Assembly (NCBI RefSeq): GCF_932276165.1 | Contig: NC_063998.1 | Coordinates: forward strand, 6,522,501 to 6,586,500 | Direction of reading: 5' to 3' | Length of the DNA: 64,000 bases | Source: Plutella xylostella | Taxonomy: Eukaryota; Arthropoda; Insecta; Lepidoptera; Plutellidae | Shown: positions 22,668 to 34,373 of the stretch, in pieces | Layout: each line of letters opens with the position of its first letter | Numbering within the stretch: position 1 is the first letter of the stretch | The notes under the pieces: model-generated | What the model was told of the DNA's origin: nothing | Seen by the model: the letters and a program-made list of their open reading frames with translations, nothing else | The model's database searches: none | Made by a program: the position numbers and the translations under genes

Positions 22668-22778
22668 CTGATTTTTCAATGGTCAGATAAAAGTTATCTG
22701 AGGAATAATGATGTATGTGACAGTGACTATTTTATTCCTCAGACAACGGCAACGTTTATCTGACCATTGAAAAATCAG
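22668..22778. repeat. MITE with CTGATTTTTCAATGGTCAGA ends
   Basis: Left and right arms of about 40 bp are inverted repeats (CTGATTTTTCAATGGTCAGA ... TTATCTGACCATTGAAAAAT), with a small indel within the arm. The element is 111 bp and non-coding. Confidence 0.7.
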
Positions 22779-23098
22779 GGTCAATGTTCAATTCGTGATT
22801 TTGATCGTTTCGTTGGGGATCATTGTTGAGTTATGCAATTTTTTTGTTACTTTGCGAGATTCACCATAGACATTTACTTGTTTCTACGGATGAGTAGGTA
22901 GAAAACTTAATTTTGGATTTGAAAGATATTAACGTACGAATACAGGACGAATTTATAGGATTGAATTGAGGACTCATATTAAACCAATATTAACTTATTA
23001 AGCAGTTTATTTCACTGAAAATATGTATTATACTTAATTGATTTAGCAAATACAATATCAAGCAACATGGACTATGACATCTGTTATACATAGGTATA

Positions 23099-23166
23099 CC
23101 AGGTATCATAGTAAATGATCATAAATAGTTCATTAACTATTTATGATCATTTACTATGATACCTGG
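23099..23166. repeat. Perfect 32-bp palindrome
   Basis: Positions 23099-23130 (CCAGGTATCATAGTAAATGA...) are the exact reverse complement of 23135-23166, separated by only CATT. With no mismatch in 32 bp, it can extrude as a cruciform or give a perfect RNA hairpin. It may be a tiny MITE, or a microRNA-like hairpin if transcribed. Confidence 0.8.
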
Positions 23167-23828
23167 TCATTATCAGGATTTTGTCGTATATTAGCAACCA
23201 CTACTTCTGCATTACAAGGCTAGGTACTTACAATTTTATAGAACTGTTTCCGATGACCTCAAACAGCTTAGGAATCTGCAAAGAAAGTCTGTTAATAAAT
23301 GGGGTTCATCATTAATTAGTAATTAAGATTTTATTGGAATACCACCAACACCAAGCTCAGAGAATGTACAAAACATTTTCATCATAAAACTAATTGGTAA
23401 GAGTAGGTGCCTTACCGGCAGGCATACCTAGACAATAGAAGCTATAAGTATTAGTCGACCGTTTATCCCATGGCACTATACGACTGGCCTACTTCCTACA
23501 GAGGCAAGAAACCGCAAAACAGGCAGTGAGCTGTGTAGTTTATGTAGCTTAATAAGCTTAAGCTATGCCTGAGGATAGATTACAAGTACAATTTAGTTTG
23601 CTGAATAATGGGGCATGATACTACACACTCGATCAAAAAAGCTCTGGCATTACTCACGATAAACTTACACGTTGAAAAACAAAACGAAGTCGGTTAATAA
23701 GAAAAAGGCTAACAAAACAACTCTATGACAAGTAGATTGTGTTTTTTGGCCCTTTTTCTTGGTTTGTGCACAGATAAAATATTATGTCTTAGAATTTTAT
23801 AAATACGCCATATGTAAGGGATGTACAG

Positions 23829-24039
23829 TGGGGTCTTGTAATTGCAACTATCCGATAAATGCAACTAACTTCAATAACTCCCAAATTTCTTGAGCTACCA
23901 GCGCATCTACATTTTTGGGTAGAACTTTTATGATGTAAAATTGATATCAGTCTGTCGTTTTACAATAAAGTAACTCTAGTCTAGAGGGAGTTATTGAAGT
24001 TAGTTGCATTTATCGGATACTTGCAATTACAAGACCCCA
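23829..24039. repeat. MITE with about 54-bp inverted repeats
   Basis: TGGGGTCTTGTAATTGCAA at 23829, followed by a long arm through ATAAATGCAACTAACTTCAA, is mirrored at about 23985-24039, with a one-base slip near TATCCG. The left edge reads TACAGTGGGG, compatible with a Tc1/mariner-like end, but no right-hand TA match was resolved. Confidence 0.7.
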
Positions 24040-25205
24040 CCTTATGGCGTATAAAATAAGAATGCAAGATTTTAGTGAGTATAATATGACGATGATACAT
24101 AACATAACAGATAATATCTAAGCGGCATTGCGATGAACGGTGCAGTCTTAGATTAACAATATACGAACAAGATGTTGTCACATACAAAAAGAAAGCAAAA
24201 TCTATCCGTTTTTGTTTACTGTCAAACCGCTTTATGTTCTACCTAAGGACAACCTTGCATCGTACCAATGAATAAAGTCACAAATCTACTAACCGAACTT
24301 ATAAGTGGAGTGATATCTGTCGATACATTGTTTGGCATTGACACTCCATCTAGTTCGTAATTAAATATCGTTGTTTGCGATGAACGGTGCAGTGAATAAA
24401 AGCAAGCAGCGATTAGCGCCTGTTAATGAACCAGATTGTGCGTGGGAAGTGACACTTGCTACTTACACTATAAGTACCTAATCACTTGTTACACGGATGA
24501 TCAACCTATCCTAGATACTTGTTAGCGGCACTCTTGATAATGGGATCAGATACTATGCAGAATGAAAATATATAATGACATCTGAAGGGGAAGTACTCTT
24601 AATAATGTAGATAGAAAGTCTAGAGGAACTACTTGGATGGTGTAGAATAGGACTAATTCATTATCACCACTTACAGCAGAAATGTCGATAATAAACTTAT
24701 GGGTGATGCTATGATGCATATTTTTTATAAGCTATTGAAAAGTTTAGATGCAACGGTGGCGCCTCGAATGCTTCCCACATTCATATTTTAGTTCAGTGCT
24801 GCTGCAACACAGCAATGAAATTGAATATGTTATAATTACCACATTATTTTCACCTCCATGTCAACCAAATCCTGTCGTAAACATTATGGTCACCATACCT
24901 TACCCTCTCCATCGCCACGTTACCCGCAGCAGTACCTGGAACAGAAGAGACATACCATTACTAAATCATTTTCATTACACACGTTACTGCTACTGGGCAG
25001 AACTAAACCAGGATTAACGGTCCCGATGACCGTTCCGAGAGCTACGATCGGAAACCCGTTCCAAAACGCAATGGCGTGCACGAAATTTGTAGGTGCGCGT
25101 CCTTGACAAGGACCGGGATATACAGGGTGGCCCACAACGGGATGGGGAACAGGTTGCTGGACCAACTAGCACAGTTAGCCATCGTCGCCCGTAACTGGGT
25201 CATCC

Positions 25206-25360
25206 TATATATATAGTGAAGTTCAAGGCGCCGGCCACTCATTGCAAGTAAGAGTCTCGAGCAAGCAACACGCACTTTCACCGGCCACCACCAGCTACCT
25301 CGTGCAGACATAAGTGTTCAGTGATTCAGTGATAGCAACAGTTCCGGTAACAGAAAAAAG
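25206..25360 (+). promoter_or_regulatory. Candidate TATA promoter with non-coding first exon
   Basis: A strong TATATATATAG box (25206-25216) lies about 34 bp before an initiator-like TCATTG (A at 25241). The following 120 nt end in AAAAAAG|GTAAGT (donor at 25361), a near-consensus 5' splice site, with no long ORF between. The nearest plus-strand coding exon with an acceptor and no own leader is exon 2 of gene C (acceptor ends 34372, one base before its ATG). A 9-kb first intron to gene C is therefore the simplest reading, but it is unproven. Confidence 0.45.
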
Positions 25361-27290
25361 GTAAGTTGATAAGTTTTCAGTGACTCGGTGAAGTAAAAAG
25401 TGCATCGGTGTAAACGGACGCTATTGTGTGAAAGTTATATGAGTGACCACGTGATTGTAATAATTAATACGAGTATCATTGAAAGGGTGATTCGCAAGTG
25501 ATCGGTTCAGTGAAAAAAGTATCGGAAATTACGTAATAAGTACTTCCGATTATTTCTGAAGAATGTTAAAAGTGATCTGATTTGAATCGGTATTTTCCCG
25601 TCGCCCGCTCCGGTGTGGTTTTGGAGAAGCACCTTTGAAATGTGTTAATTTATTTTTGTGTTTAATTTTTTTTCTCTAAGATCGTCTTCCTGTTATAGTA
25701 TGTAGTGAGTGCTCGTAATGAATATGGGGCGAAATTTTATCAGTGAAATTAACGCACGCAAGTTCACGTACGGGACAAACTAAATACCTAGCTTTCTGAT
25801 AAAATTCCAACTTATTCCTAACGTTGTTATATAGATATATAAGTTCACGCTTACAGCAAATGCTGAAAGCTCATAATACTTAATATATTTTGAAAAAGCT
25901 TTTACTTAAATTTTAGTAACTAAGAAAGTATTAAAATTTAGTATTATAAATTATGTATAGGGTGTATGCAGATATTTAGTTCAATATTATGTAGTTTACT
26001 AATAGGTACCTAATTATATATTAGCGAGCTACATAATTGCACCATACCGTCTTGTGAATTATTATGATATATATATTTATTATAATAGAGGTATATTCCT
26101 TTAATATTCAGTAGTATTATCAACTCTACCTATAGGTAGCACTTGCTAGGCACTAGACATACACACAAAACCATTGGGAGATAGGTACCCTACCTGCAGC
26201 ATAATTAGGTATAAAGCTCTCGTAAGTTATACTTAAATATATTGTGAGCTGTACATTTCGTAGTTACCTGGCTTCAATTAATAAAAATAAGCGAACAAGC
26301 CAAAAGAGAAAAGCTGCGATGTAACAAAACAAACAAACGATTACGAGCGGCATTCAAACCCAAGACTCCGCTTGACATAACGCTAACGGACTGAGGAAAA
26401 ATTTCACACTTTACCAAAACAAAGTGACTCATTTCACTTTACACTTTAGAAATGGTAATTCCAACCTTCACTTTCTAAATGTGAATATAAGCGCATGCAA
26501 CACAATCAGTCATGGCTCCTCAGCGGTGCCACCACTGATGAAGTAAGCCGAGCCATGTCGGTATTCGGTAACTAATTAGCATAACAATTAGCCAAAGCCA
26601 CGGAAGGAATAAGAGATAAGCTGGTGTTTGACATTTTCGACATGCTTGCCGTTGACGCTTGCCTTCTTCTACTATTGGAGTAGGTACAGAAATACAGAAT
26701 GCATCTGAAAGTATTAGTTTTTCGGTATCATTGATCTGCTCTCTGGACTTTTCATGATTCCAACCTGTATCGCTTAATCAAATCACGCTGCCTGCATGGC
26801 TTAATTACTTATTATCCGAATGAATACCCAGTTGTTGCCAGTTTGCCCTTGATTCTAATAAACACTTCTTTAAGGGCCCGTACAGGGTGACGAGCCGCGC
26901 CAAATTTGGGTTTTCAATGCTCTTCACACAGCACACGCAGTGACACGCACACATGTAAGTTTGCACAGTGGTTCGATAAACTTTTACTCGCCAACTTTAT
27001 TGAAAATTATGTTCAAGTACATTTTGGGTGATTTTAGGGTACTTAAGTATAATTTTTACTTACACTGGTAGGCACCAGGAAAGAGTAGAAATTAATAGGA
27101 GTGCCACTTTACTCCATACTCGGAACCCGATTAGCTTTTTCAAACAAATGTGGTATTTACTTGTAGAAAGGTAACTACAAGTATTAAAGTGTAGATAATA
27201 AGTTTTGGACATCCTCCAGCCAACTGAACCCCGACGACGAAGCAAAGTAAATTCATAGTGTCGCAAAAGGGCTATACTAAGCCGAAAGGG
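25361..27290. other. Putative first intron, no coding sequence seen
   Basis: AT-rich, with no supported exon. A CACGTG E-box occurs at about 25447. If the first-exon assignment is right, this and the sequence to 34372 form a long intron that could hold regulatory elements. Confidence 0.4.
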
Positions 27291-27299
27291 AATGAGTCA

Positions 27300-27465
27300 A
27301 GGGGTCATTCTGAACAACTTTTGTTCTACGAGTTTTGCAAATTCGCGAAAAAAAAATATTCGTTTTCCATGGTAAAAAGTCACGTGTCCAACAAAGTTTC
27401 TATGAAAAAGGTTTTTTTTGTTAATTTCCAAAACTCGTAGAACAAAAGTTCAGAATGACCCCCTG
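27300..27465. repeat. MITE with about 38-bp inverted repeats
   Basis: AGGGGTCATTCTGAACAA, continuing through TTTGTTCTACGAGTTTTG at the left end, is mirrored by CAAAACTCGTAGAACAAAAG and TTCAGAATGACCCCCT at the right end, with a two-base slip. Non-coding. Confidence 0.7.
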
Positions 27466-27474
27466 TCTTACTCC

Positions 27475-28110
27475 TTTTTACCCGACTGCCGAAGGAGGAA
27501 GGTAATGTTTTTTGATTGTATGTATGTATGTTTGTCTGTTTCTTTGTTCCCTCCTGTAGCCTAAACGGCTTGATAAATTTTGATGCATGAAGTATTGTTA
27601 GACGCGTATTGATTGCACGATGGTTATAGTTTATGTGACGTTACATTAAAATGTACATAGCACCCTCTAGAGGACATAAGTGATGATCGAAAAAATAATA
27701 ATTCAACATTGCCGTGTAAGGTACCGAATGAAAGGGCTTGATTTTCACATTACAAAAATATGCATATTGAAGGTACCTATTTAAATAACAACAAAATTAT
27801 TGAAATAAAAAATGATCATGAACTACTGACGTAAAATTTCATAGAATAAAAACAACTAAAAAGTTACAAATAAAAATATATAATTATAAACAAACAAAAT
27901 ACCTTCAATACCTGTAAGTACATTTTTTGGTAGCAGCATAATATTTTTTCTTATTTTTAGGGTTTCGTACCTCAAAAGGAAAAAACCAACCGTTATAGGA
28001 TCTCTTTGTTGTCCGTCTGTCACCGCCCTTTTTCTCAGAAACGGGTAAAGATATCAAGTTGTCATTTCGCATAGATGGGGAGTACCCCAAAAAAAATATT
28101 GTGGTACTCC
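27475..28110. repeat. Fragments of common lepidopteran repeats
   Basis: CTTTTTACCCGACTGCCGAA, then GGAGG and TATGTATGTATG (27475-27600), and AGGGTTTCGTACCTCAAAAG, then TTGTCCGTCTGTCACC (27959-28028), resemble widespread lepidopteran intergenic repeats. Assignment is from memory of the motifs, not a search. Confidence 0.5.
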
Positions 28111-28379
28111 CTGTCCCATACAAGTAAATTGGGGCTGATATTTTTTCCGGTTATTTTGATGGTGTAGGTAGGGTATCGTTGAATAGGTCTTTTAATATAA
28201 TAGGTATAAAAAAGGTTAAAATAGAATTATTTAGCTTTTACCCTTAAATTTGGGGATTACACCATAGACAAAACCTAATTTTAAAAAATGATTTCAATAG
28301 ATGGCGTGATTTTATGTTGGGTAACTCAGAATAAAAAGTGATGATATCTCAGAATAATAATGGTTAATGGTGCTATTCC

Positions 28380-28790
28380 GCTGAGCACCGAAACCGGTGG
28401 GACACTAGTGATAAGTGGTCATGGAAATGCAGCAGGGTAGACATTGCTCCTAGAACAAGGTATGAGTTTGTGATGTGTGTGCGTGAAAAGCGAGTATGGA
28501 AACTTTGAATATTTTCTTGATTTTGGTGCTCAGCTCGCCGATCAATCAAGTGCTGTGGCCTTACTGTCCACAGCTCATGCTGAGCTGGTGCCGTTTCAAC
28601 ACTCCGGACAGCAAACCGTTGTGTTATTGTTTTGTATTTTGTCTGTATTTTTGTTTTTGTCTCATGTTCTATTTTTTTTGTCCTTGTTGTTTTGTATAAG
28701 TATGTATTTCTTTTTCTTGAAATCCATATTTTTCTTTTTTTTGTTGTTGCTGTCTATGTGTCGAATAAATGTATCTTTATCTTTATCTTC
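28380..28790 (+). repeat. LINE or processed-sequence tail with TATCTT repeats
   Basis: GCAGCAGGGTAGACATTGC, a T-rich stretch and CGAATAAATG are followed by CTTTATCTTTATCTTC (28773-28788), the layout of a non-LTR element's 3' end with its simple-repeat tail. The 155-codon ORF across it is low-complexity Phe/Leu and is not a gene. Confidence 0.45.
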
Positions 28791-28999
28791 AAATCACGCA
28801 ATCTATCGTTGGTTTTTTTTAGTGGCTACTGTCTATAGAAGAAATTCCGTCATTGACAATTTTACGTTACGAATTTATTTTTATTTATATTATTTTTATT
28901 TTTACATTTTCGTGGAGAACCAACAGCATTTTGTTAATCAATAATTATTACTTATGAACACATAACAACTTGGTGCCATTAACAGAATGAACTTAGTAA

Positions 29000-31900
29000 A
29001 CCCAGTAAACCTAACTCATCCAGAGGAAAAATAAAATATCTTTCTCTCTCTCTGAAGAATATAATTAATAGCCCAAAGTCAATGCTTTTAGCTATTAACA
29101 TCTTTGAAATAAAATTGAGCCACCACCGTGTTACTGCCCTCATCAGATCCTCACGAGACCATACCTCCACCAGCACCATGAGACTGTATTTTTGATCCTT
29201 AACCTAATGTTCCTGCGTATTGTCATCACTTAGATCCATTCGCTATATTCCTGCTCCTCATCAGACTTTTACGAGACTGTAATGTCACGAGAATATTACC
29301 CACTATCTAATTTAATGTATTGAATATAATAAAAGAATTATGCTTCCTCAATTTCAAATCAAATTATGTTGGTGTCATAAAAGTTGAAAAAGTGCAATGA
29401 CAACCAATGTGCAGTGATTTTGTGTTTGTACACGATAAGATCGCGAGCTGTCAGTGCTGCCTAAACCGACGTGACCCTTCTTTGGAGGCCAGCGGCCGAC
29501 TGAGTCAAACGTCACTTGTGTTTATGATTTTATAACACAGAAAGCCGCCATAGATATTTGTATGAAGATTTGAGGGAAAAAAATTGCTCAAGTTTGCGAT
29601 TAATTTACACAAAATAAGTGTGTGTTTATTAAAAAAACAAGGTATTTAGCGCCTAGTCCAAGCATTTAACTTTATAATATGATAAAAATCATATGAAAAT
29701 TCATAATAATTACGAAACAGTTGTTACAATACGGGAGTGTGATTTTCTGGTTTTTCGTGATATTCTGAATTTTATTTACAGTTATCCATACGCATTTACT
29801 TAAATTCGAATCATTCAGCACCTAGCTAGACTCTTCGACTACCTGTGTGATTTTTTTCAAGGTTGTAGAGCATCGTTTACTACATAATTCTATGACAATG
29901 CCAACCCTCGATTACCCCTTGCAGACCCTTAAGATTTAGTCAAAACAATGAACGGAAGTGCAAGTTGCTGAAGTTCAACTGAAGGAAACAATCTGTGCAT
30001 CCGACCGGCCTTATTCCCACACTTCTCACCACAATATGCTTCAACCTGCATCAAAATAAAATAAGAAGAAAGCTATTAATGATCGTGTGAAAAACAACGA
30101 TGATAAGTAGCGATTACCGATAGTAAAATGAAGATTCCATGTCCAATCGACACTCTACAGTTTTCCTTGTATCGGCCACGCTAGCACTGGTCATTATCAA
30201 TCATCGAGACGAACAATGACACCTTCGGACCTTCTCGAATCTCAAGAAACGTGAGGCCTACATTTAACGTCTAAAGTGGATAAACAGCGAGCTTTCTCTT
30301 CGCTTGGCTCATCTCTGAGTGTAAACAAGCGCGTCACATCACATAACGCAGCGATGTGTCCACGACAAGTAATTAACAGTCTTGGCGCACTCTGTGAACC
30401 GATCGTCGAAAGTGCGAGGAAAGCTGCCTTTGATTGGAATGGTCAATACCGAACCTGTTGCGTGCCTACCGGTATGTACGTACCTGCTGGAAGTTTCTCG
30501 CACACGGCACAATCACCAAGGAATAGTGGGAGACGGTATTTAAATGCCTCCTCCAATGACTTGCAATCTGATGAGACGCGGGCAATAATAATCGCTTTGA
30601 TCCTCTATATATTAAAAGCTGAAGCGATCAGCTTCCAATCATGCGCAACCGATTGTTACATTCCAACGGCCTATCAAGTATTCGAGTGCGACTCTAAATC
30701 TCCTCCAAGGCTCTCATCAAGTCTGAGCTGTGTTATGTTATTATGGCCGAAAATTTAAAGTGAAAGTTGTGGGCACAAGTGGGACCTCTTCAATCACTGG
30801 GCGTTGAGCAACATACCGCCTTAAGACGAAAATTATACCGTCGGCGGCACCGGCAAACGAAGTGGTATTTACTGTCCGTAAGAATTTGTAAGGGATACTT
30901 ATTATTCAACAAGGATTCCTTTCGGATACATTATCATATTTATTGCAAATACCTACGTCAAAAGCAAGTGAGAAAATTTCTTATTATTTATTAATTTATA
31001 ATGTTGCACTTCCCTTCTTTCTGCAGGTTGACTGGTAGACAATGCATTTAGCATTAAGTCAACCTGATTGTACATTAATAAATAAACTTGAAAGAAAGAT
31101 GCAACAAGCACCTACTTAGGCATCATGAAGTGGGTAGTAATCAGAGCCAATCCGAGTTCCGTTTGGCAGCTACTGGACTGCGCTAGGTGAGGCGGACATG
31201 CGGTATTGATCTGCAACGTTTACCGTTGCTGCATCGGGAGCAGGCTAACGGTCCACACGCATCCATGGATAGAGGAGGGTTATGCTAGCTTCGCATACAC
31301 GAACGATTGATATGAGATATTGCTTCATATTTAAAATTTATTGAAAAATAATTGGATAAGGGCAATTATGTGTAGTACCTGACTAACGAATATTAATGAT
31401 AACTTGGTATATAAATACAAAATACCTACTTATAGGTATACAAAATTCAGATTTGTTCTTGATGAAGCGAGAACTCCATTACTTAGTTTTTCGTAAGCTA
31501 GCGACCCTCCTCATGCTACGCGATCTACCGAGACCGCAACTGAGTAGAGACAAACGATCGATTTATTCATCGAGCGAGAGTCATTCAAGCGTTGGTCATG
31601 TTATGTGGTTTTTATGGGCTATAGAATTAAATGTAGGCTTGCGGGTCGGCACTGTTGAAGAAATCATTGATTCAACAGACAGTTTCAAGAGAATCAAAAT
31701 GTTTTAGCACTAATAAGGTAATTACTTTAAATAATTTGATGCTACCAAGTGGATCCACTTGATAGAATCATTTGTCGACTTGAGTTTTTTTTGCAAATAA
31801 TAGGTGTAGCCCGTACAATCATACGCAATGTAACGATAGAATAAATATGTAAGTAAATATCGATCCGTGTCCATATCCGCGTAGCGCGCACGCACGGCGT

Positions 31901-34370
31901 ACTGCGCCTGCGCACGTTTTTAGAAAGCGGTCCGCAGCGGCAGCGGCGAGTGGGCGAAAAACACACCGAAAAAACGCAATCTCCATCCGAGATGTGGAAC
32001 TTAATTAATCTTATCGCTCTCTTTTACCACTTTTCTGCATGATGCAACTGAGTACACACGCCGCGAACACAAACGGAGACGGTACGAGTCGATTTGTCAA
32101 ATGACAGTGAAATCGCACTTTTATTTCTGCACGGTAGACTCCTGACGAAAGTGCAGACCGTGACGGTCCCGTAATGGGTCTACTTGGACCAACATCATGT
32201 GAACCTAGCACGGAGTCGGAGCCTGTGCGCGGGACACACACGCGAATCCGCCGCTTTCACCCATCGCACGTCGTGTCGAGACCACACGCCTTATACATCG
32301 ATGCCGCTGTTCTGCGTTGCTAGACGACGTAATTATCTATGCTTGTTACATCTCAGTCATTGCAGTAAAACTTTGGCGCTAAAATTATTACAAGAGTGAA
32401 TGGGATCGCAAATTTTAGCTTAGGTATAACAAGTATACTTATATAAAACTCACCGCTTAAAGTAGCAACCGCAAAACATACAATGATTTGGGGACAAGAG
32501 GCTAGGAGAAATCGAAAGTAAGCAAGATTTTCCGTCACAAAAACAACGGATGCAAACGCTATAATTCCGTAAATGTAGGCTGTTGGGACCGCCGAGATCC
32601 GCGTTCATTGAAAGTGATGGTTAATCCGCGTTGCAGCGTGAAGTTCAACGCTTGCCACCGGCAATGTTACTGGGTCATAAGGTCGATGCCATTTTACCGG
32701 AAAACGTCTACCCTTTTATAAAGCTTTGAACTGAGAAGCTCGGGTACTTATCTACCAACAGCTTGACCTCATGAATTTCTCTTTTAACAAGTGCCTGTTT
32801 ACGTAGGTAGTCTAGAAGAGTTACTCGTACATTACAATAAACATTTCATTTCACACGCACTAAACATAGGTTTGCAGATTTAGCAGCTTTTCTAAAGCCG
32901 TAAACATTCGGTAAATTTTCTGCTTTCTACTTGGAAAAGCATGTCCACAGATCTCCGGCGAATACAATTACAGTGGTGCACAAAACGAGCGCTGAAGTTG
33001 ATAATATAAGTAGGCATTTGCCGTGGTCGCAGGCATACATAAAACATAAGCGTTGTCGTTGCGAGTACAAGTCTCGCGACGACAAATTTCTCCCGAGAGA
33101 ATCTCGGCGGCCGCTGTCACCAGACCGGTGCGCCGCCGCCGCCGCCGCCGGTCCAAGCCAAGCAATTTGCTTCTACTTACACCTATTGCTCATTGAGACA
33201 AACAAGACAAATAGCCACTTCTAATGCGACAGCTTTTCAAAATGTATTCTCTTAGGCAAACATTCGTAACCATTTGCAACGCTATTACGTTTTATGGACA
33301 TCGTGCGTAGCCGTTTTCCTTTTAATATCCGGTAGGTAAAGTTCAACACGCAAAAAGTGAACAACCTGCAAATCTGTGTGATGCAATAGCCATCACGGCG
33401 GCGACAGGTGCGGCCTTTATCGGCCAAAGAAAGTGGACCGTGAGGCCGCTCGTGACCGTTAATGGTGGACAAGTAATTTACGTCAATTTTTATAACTAGC
33501 ACCTCTTCAGCCTCGATCGAGAAGTGACAGCCGAACTACAGTTAGGAGCGACCGGGTCACCTGTATTGGCGAGAGCCGCTGGGCGCCGCTAACACACATT
33601 CCGTCCGGATGGGTGCCCACACGTGCTGCCCATATTTGATTGGTACACATTTTAGAGCATCGCGAGCGTCGTAGGCCGCCGAAGCACAGTTAGGCCCCTG
33701 ACTATCGGTGTTGCAAGATTGCCAGAGAATCCGATTAGATGTCATCTCTGCCGGCATCATTCAGTTATATACGAAACATAAAAGTGTTAAAAGTATTCCA
33801 TGAAACTACTTGTGCGTCAAACCAAAGTTACGTAAGCTTTATGTACGTAGCCTCGTAGTTAGGTTTGTTTACTGAGCAGGTTGTCCTCTAATTAGATAGT
33901 CGGCAGGTCTGCAAGTAAAAATGCACCGAAAGTCGCCAGGGACTACTTTCTAAGCAAGTCCAAACACAAGCGATCAATCCGCGCGAATCACTCATCAGAA
34001 CACTTTCTAATCGCCCGCCGCGCTGCGCAGTCGCACCACAATTACATTTATAAATATTCAACTCAGTATTAGCCCCTTGCGGGTTTTGTAATTTTATAGC
34101 TTACAAAAAGTCTGTAAATCAAATGCCATGTCGATTATTACCTACGATAAAAAATAAATTAAAGAATTAATATTTAACGAGGTAGAAAAGTTTAGGTAAA
34201 TAACCGCAGTCCTTAAAATTTCACGATTCGACGTAATGAATTTTTCACTCCATATTCAGAACAAATTAAAGGTCCTTAGTACGCAAATCATCAGAAACTA
34301 AACAGGCACCAACCTCCTTGACCCTAACACCTCACCGTTAGGCTATACTTACACTCGTATCTGTTGTTGC
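29000..34370. other. Upstream region of gene C, no coding exon supported
   Basis: It contains a LINE-like tail at 31020-31095 and GC-rich patches at 31865-32300 and 33060-33160 (with a GCC triplet run at about 33131-33150). A 160-codon ORF at 30276 starts with GTG and has no recognisable domain. The GC-rich patches, with TGCGCCTGCGCA at about 31905-31916 (close to an NRF-1-type site), may be regulatory DNA. Confidence 0.4.
31020..31095 (+). repeat. LINE 3' tail fragment
   Basis: TTCTGCAGGTTGACTGGTAG, then ATTTAGCATTAAGTC and AATAAATAAAC resembles the 3' end of lepidopteran non-LTR elements (TGGTAGA...GCATTAAGTC...AATAAA). Confidence 0.4.
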
Positions 34371-34373
34371 AGC

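Noticed and set aside
24748..25311. Several 80-90-codon ORFs on both strands
   Set aside because: They overlap one another and the TATA promoter, and none has splice support or a domain.
28477..28944. 155-codon plus-strand ORF
   Set aside because: Low-complexity Phe/Leu/Ser from T-rich DNA at the tail of a LINE-like fragment.
30276..30758. 160-codon plus-strand ORF
   Set aside because: Begins with GTG, shows no domain or family signal, and lies in otherwise non-coding DNA. Chance cannot be excluded, so it is not called a gene.
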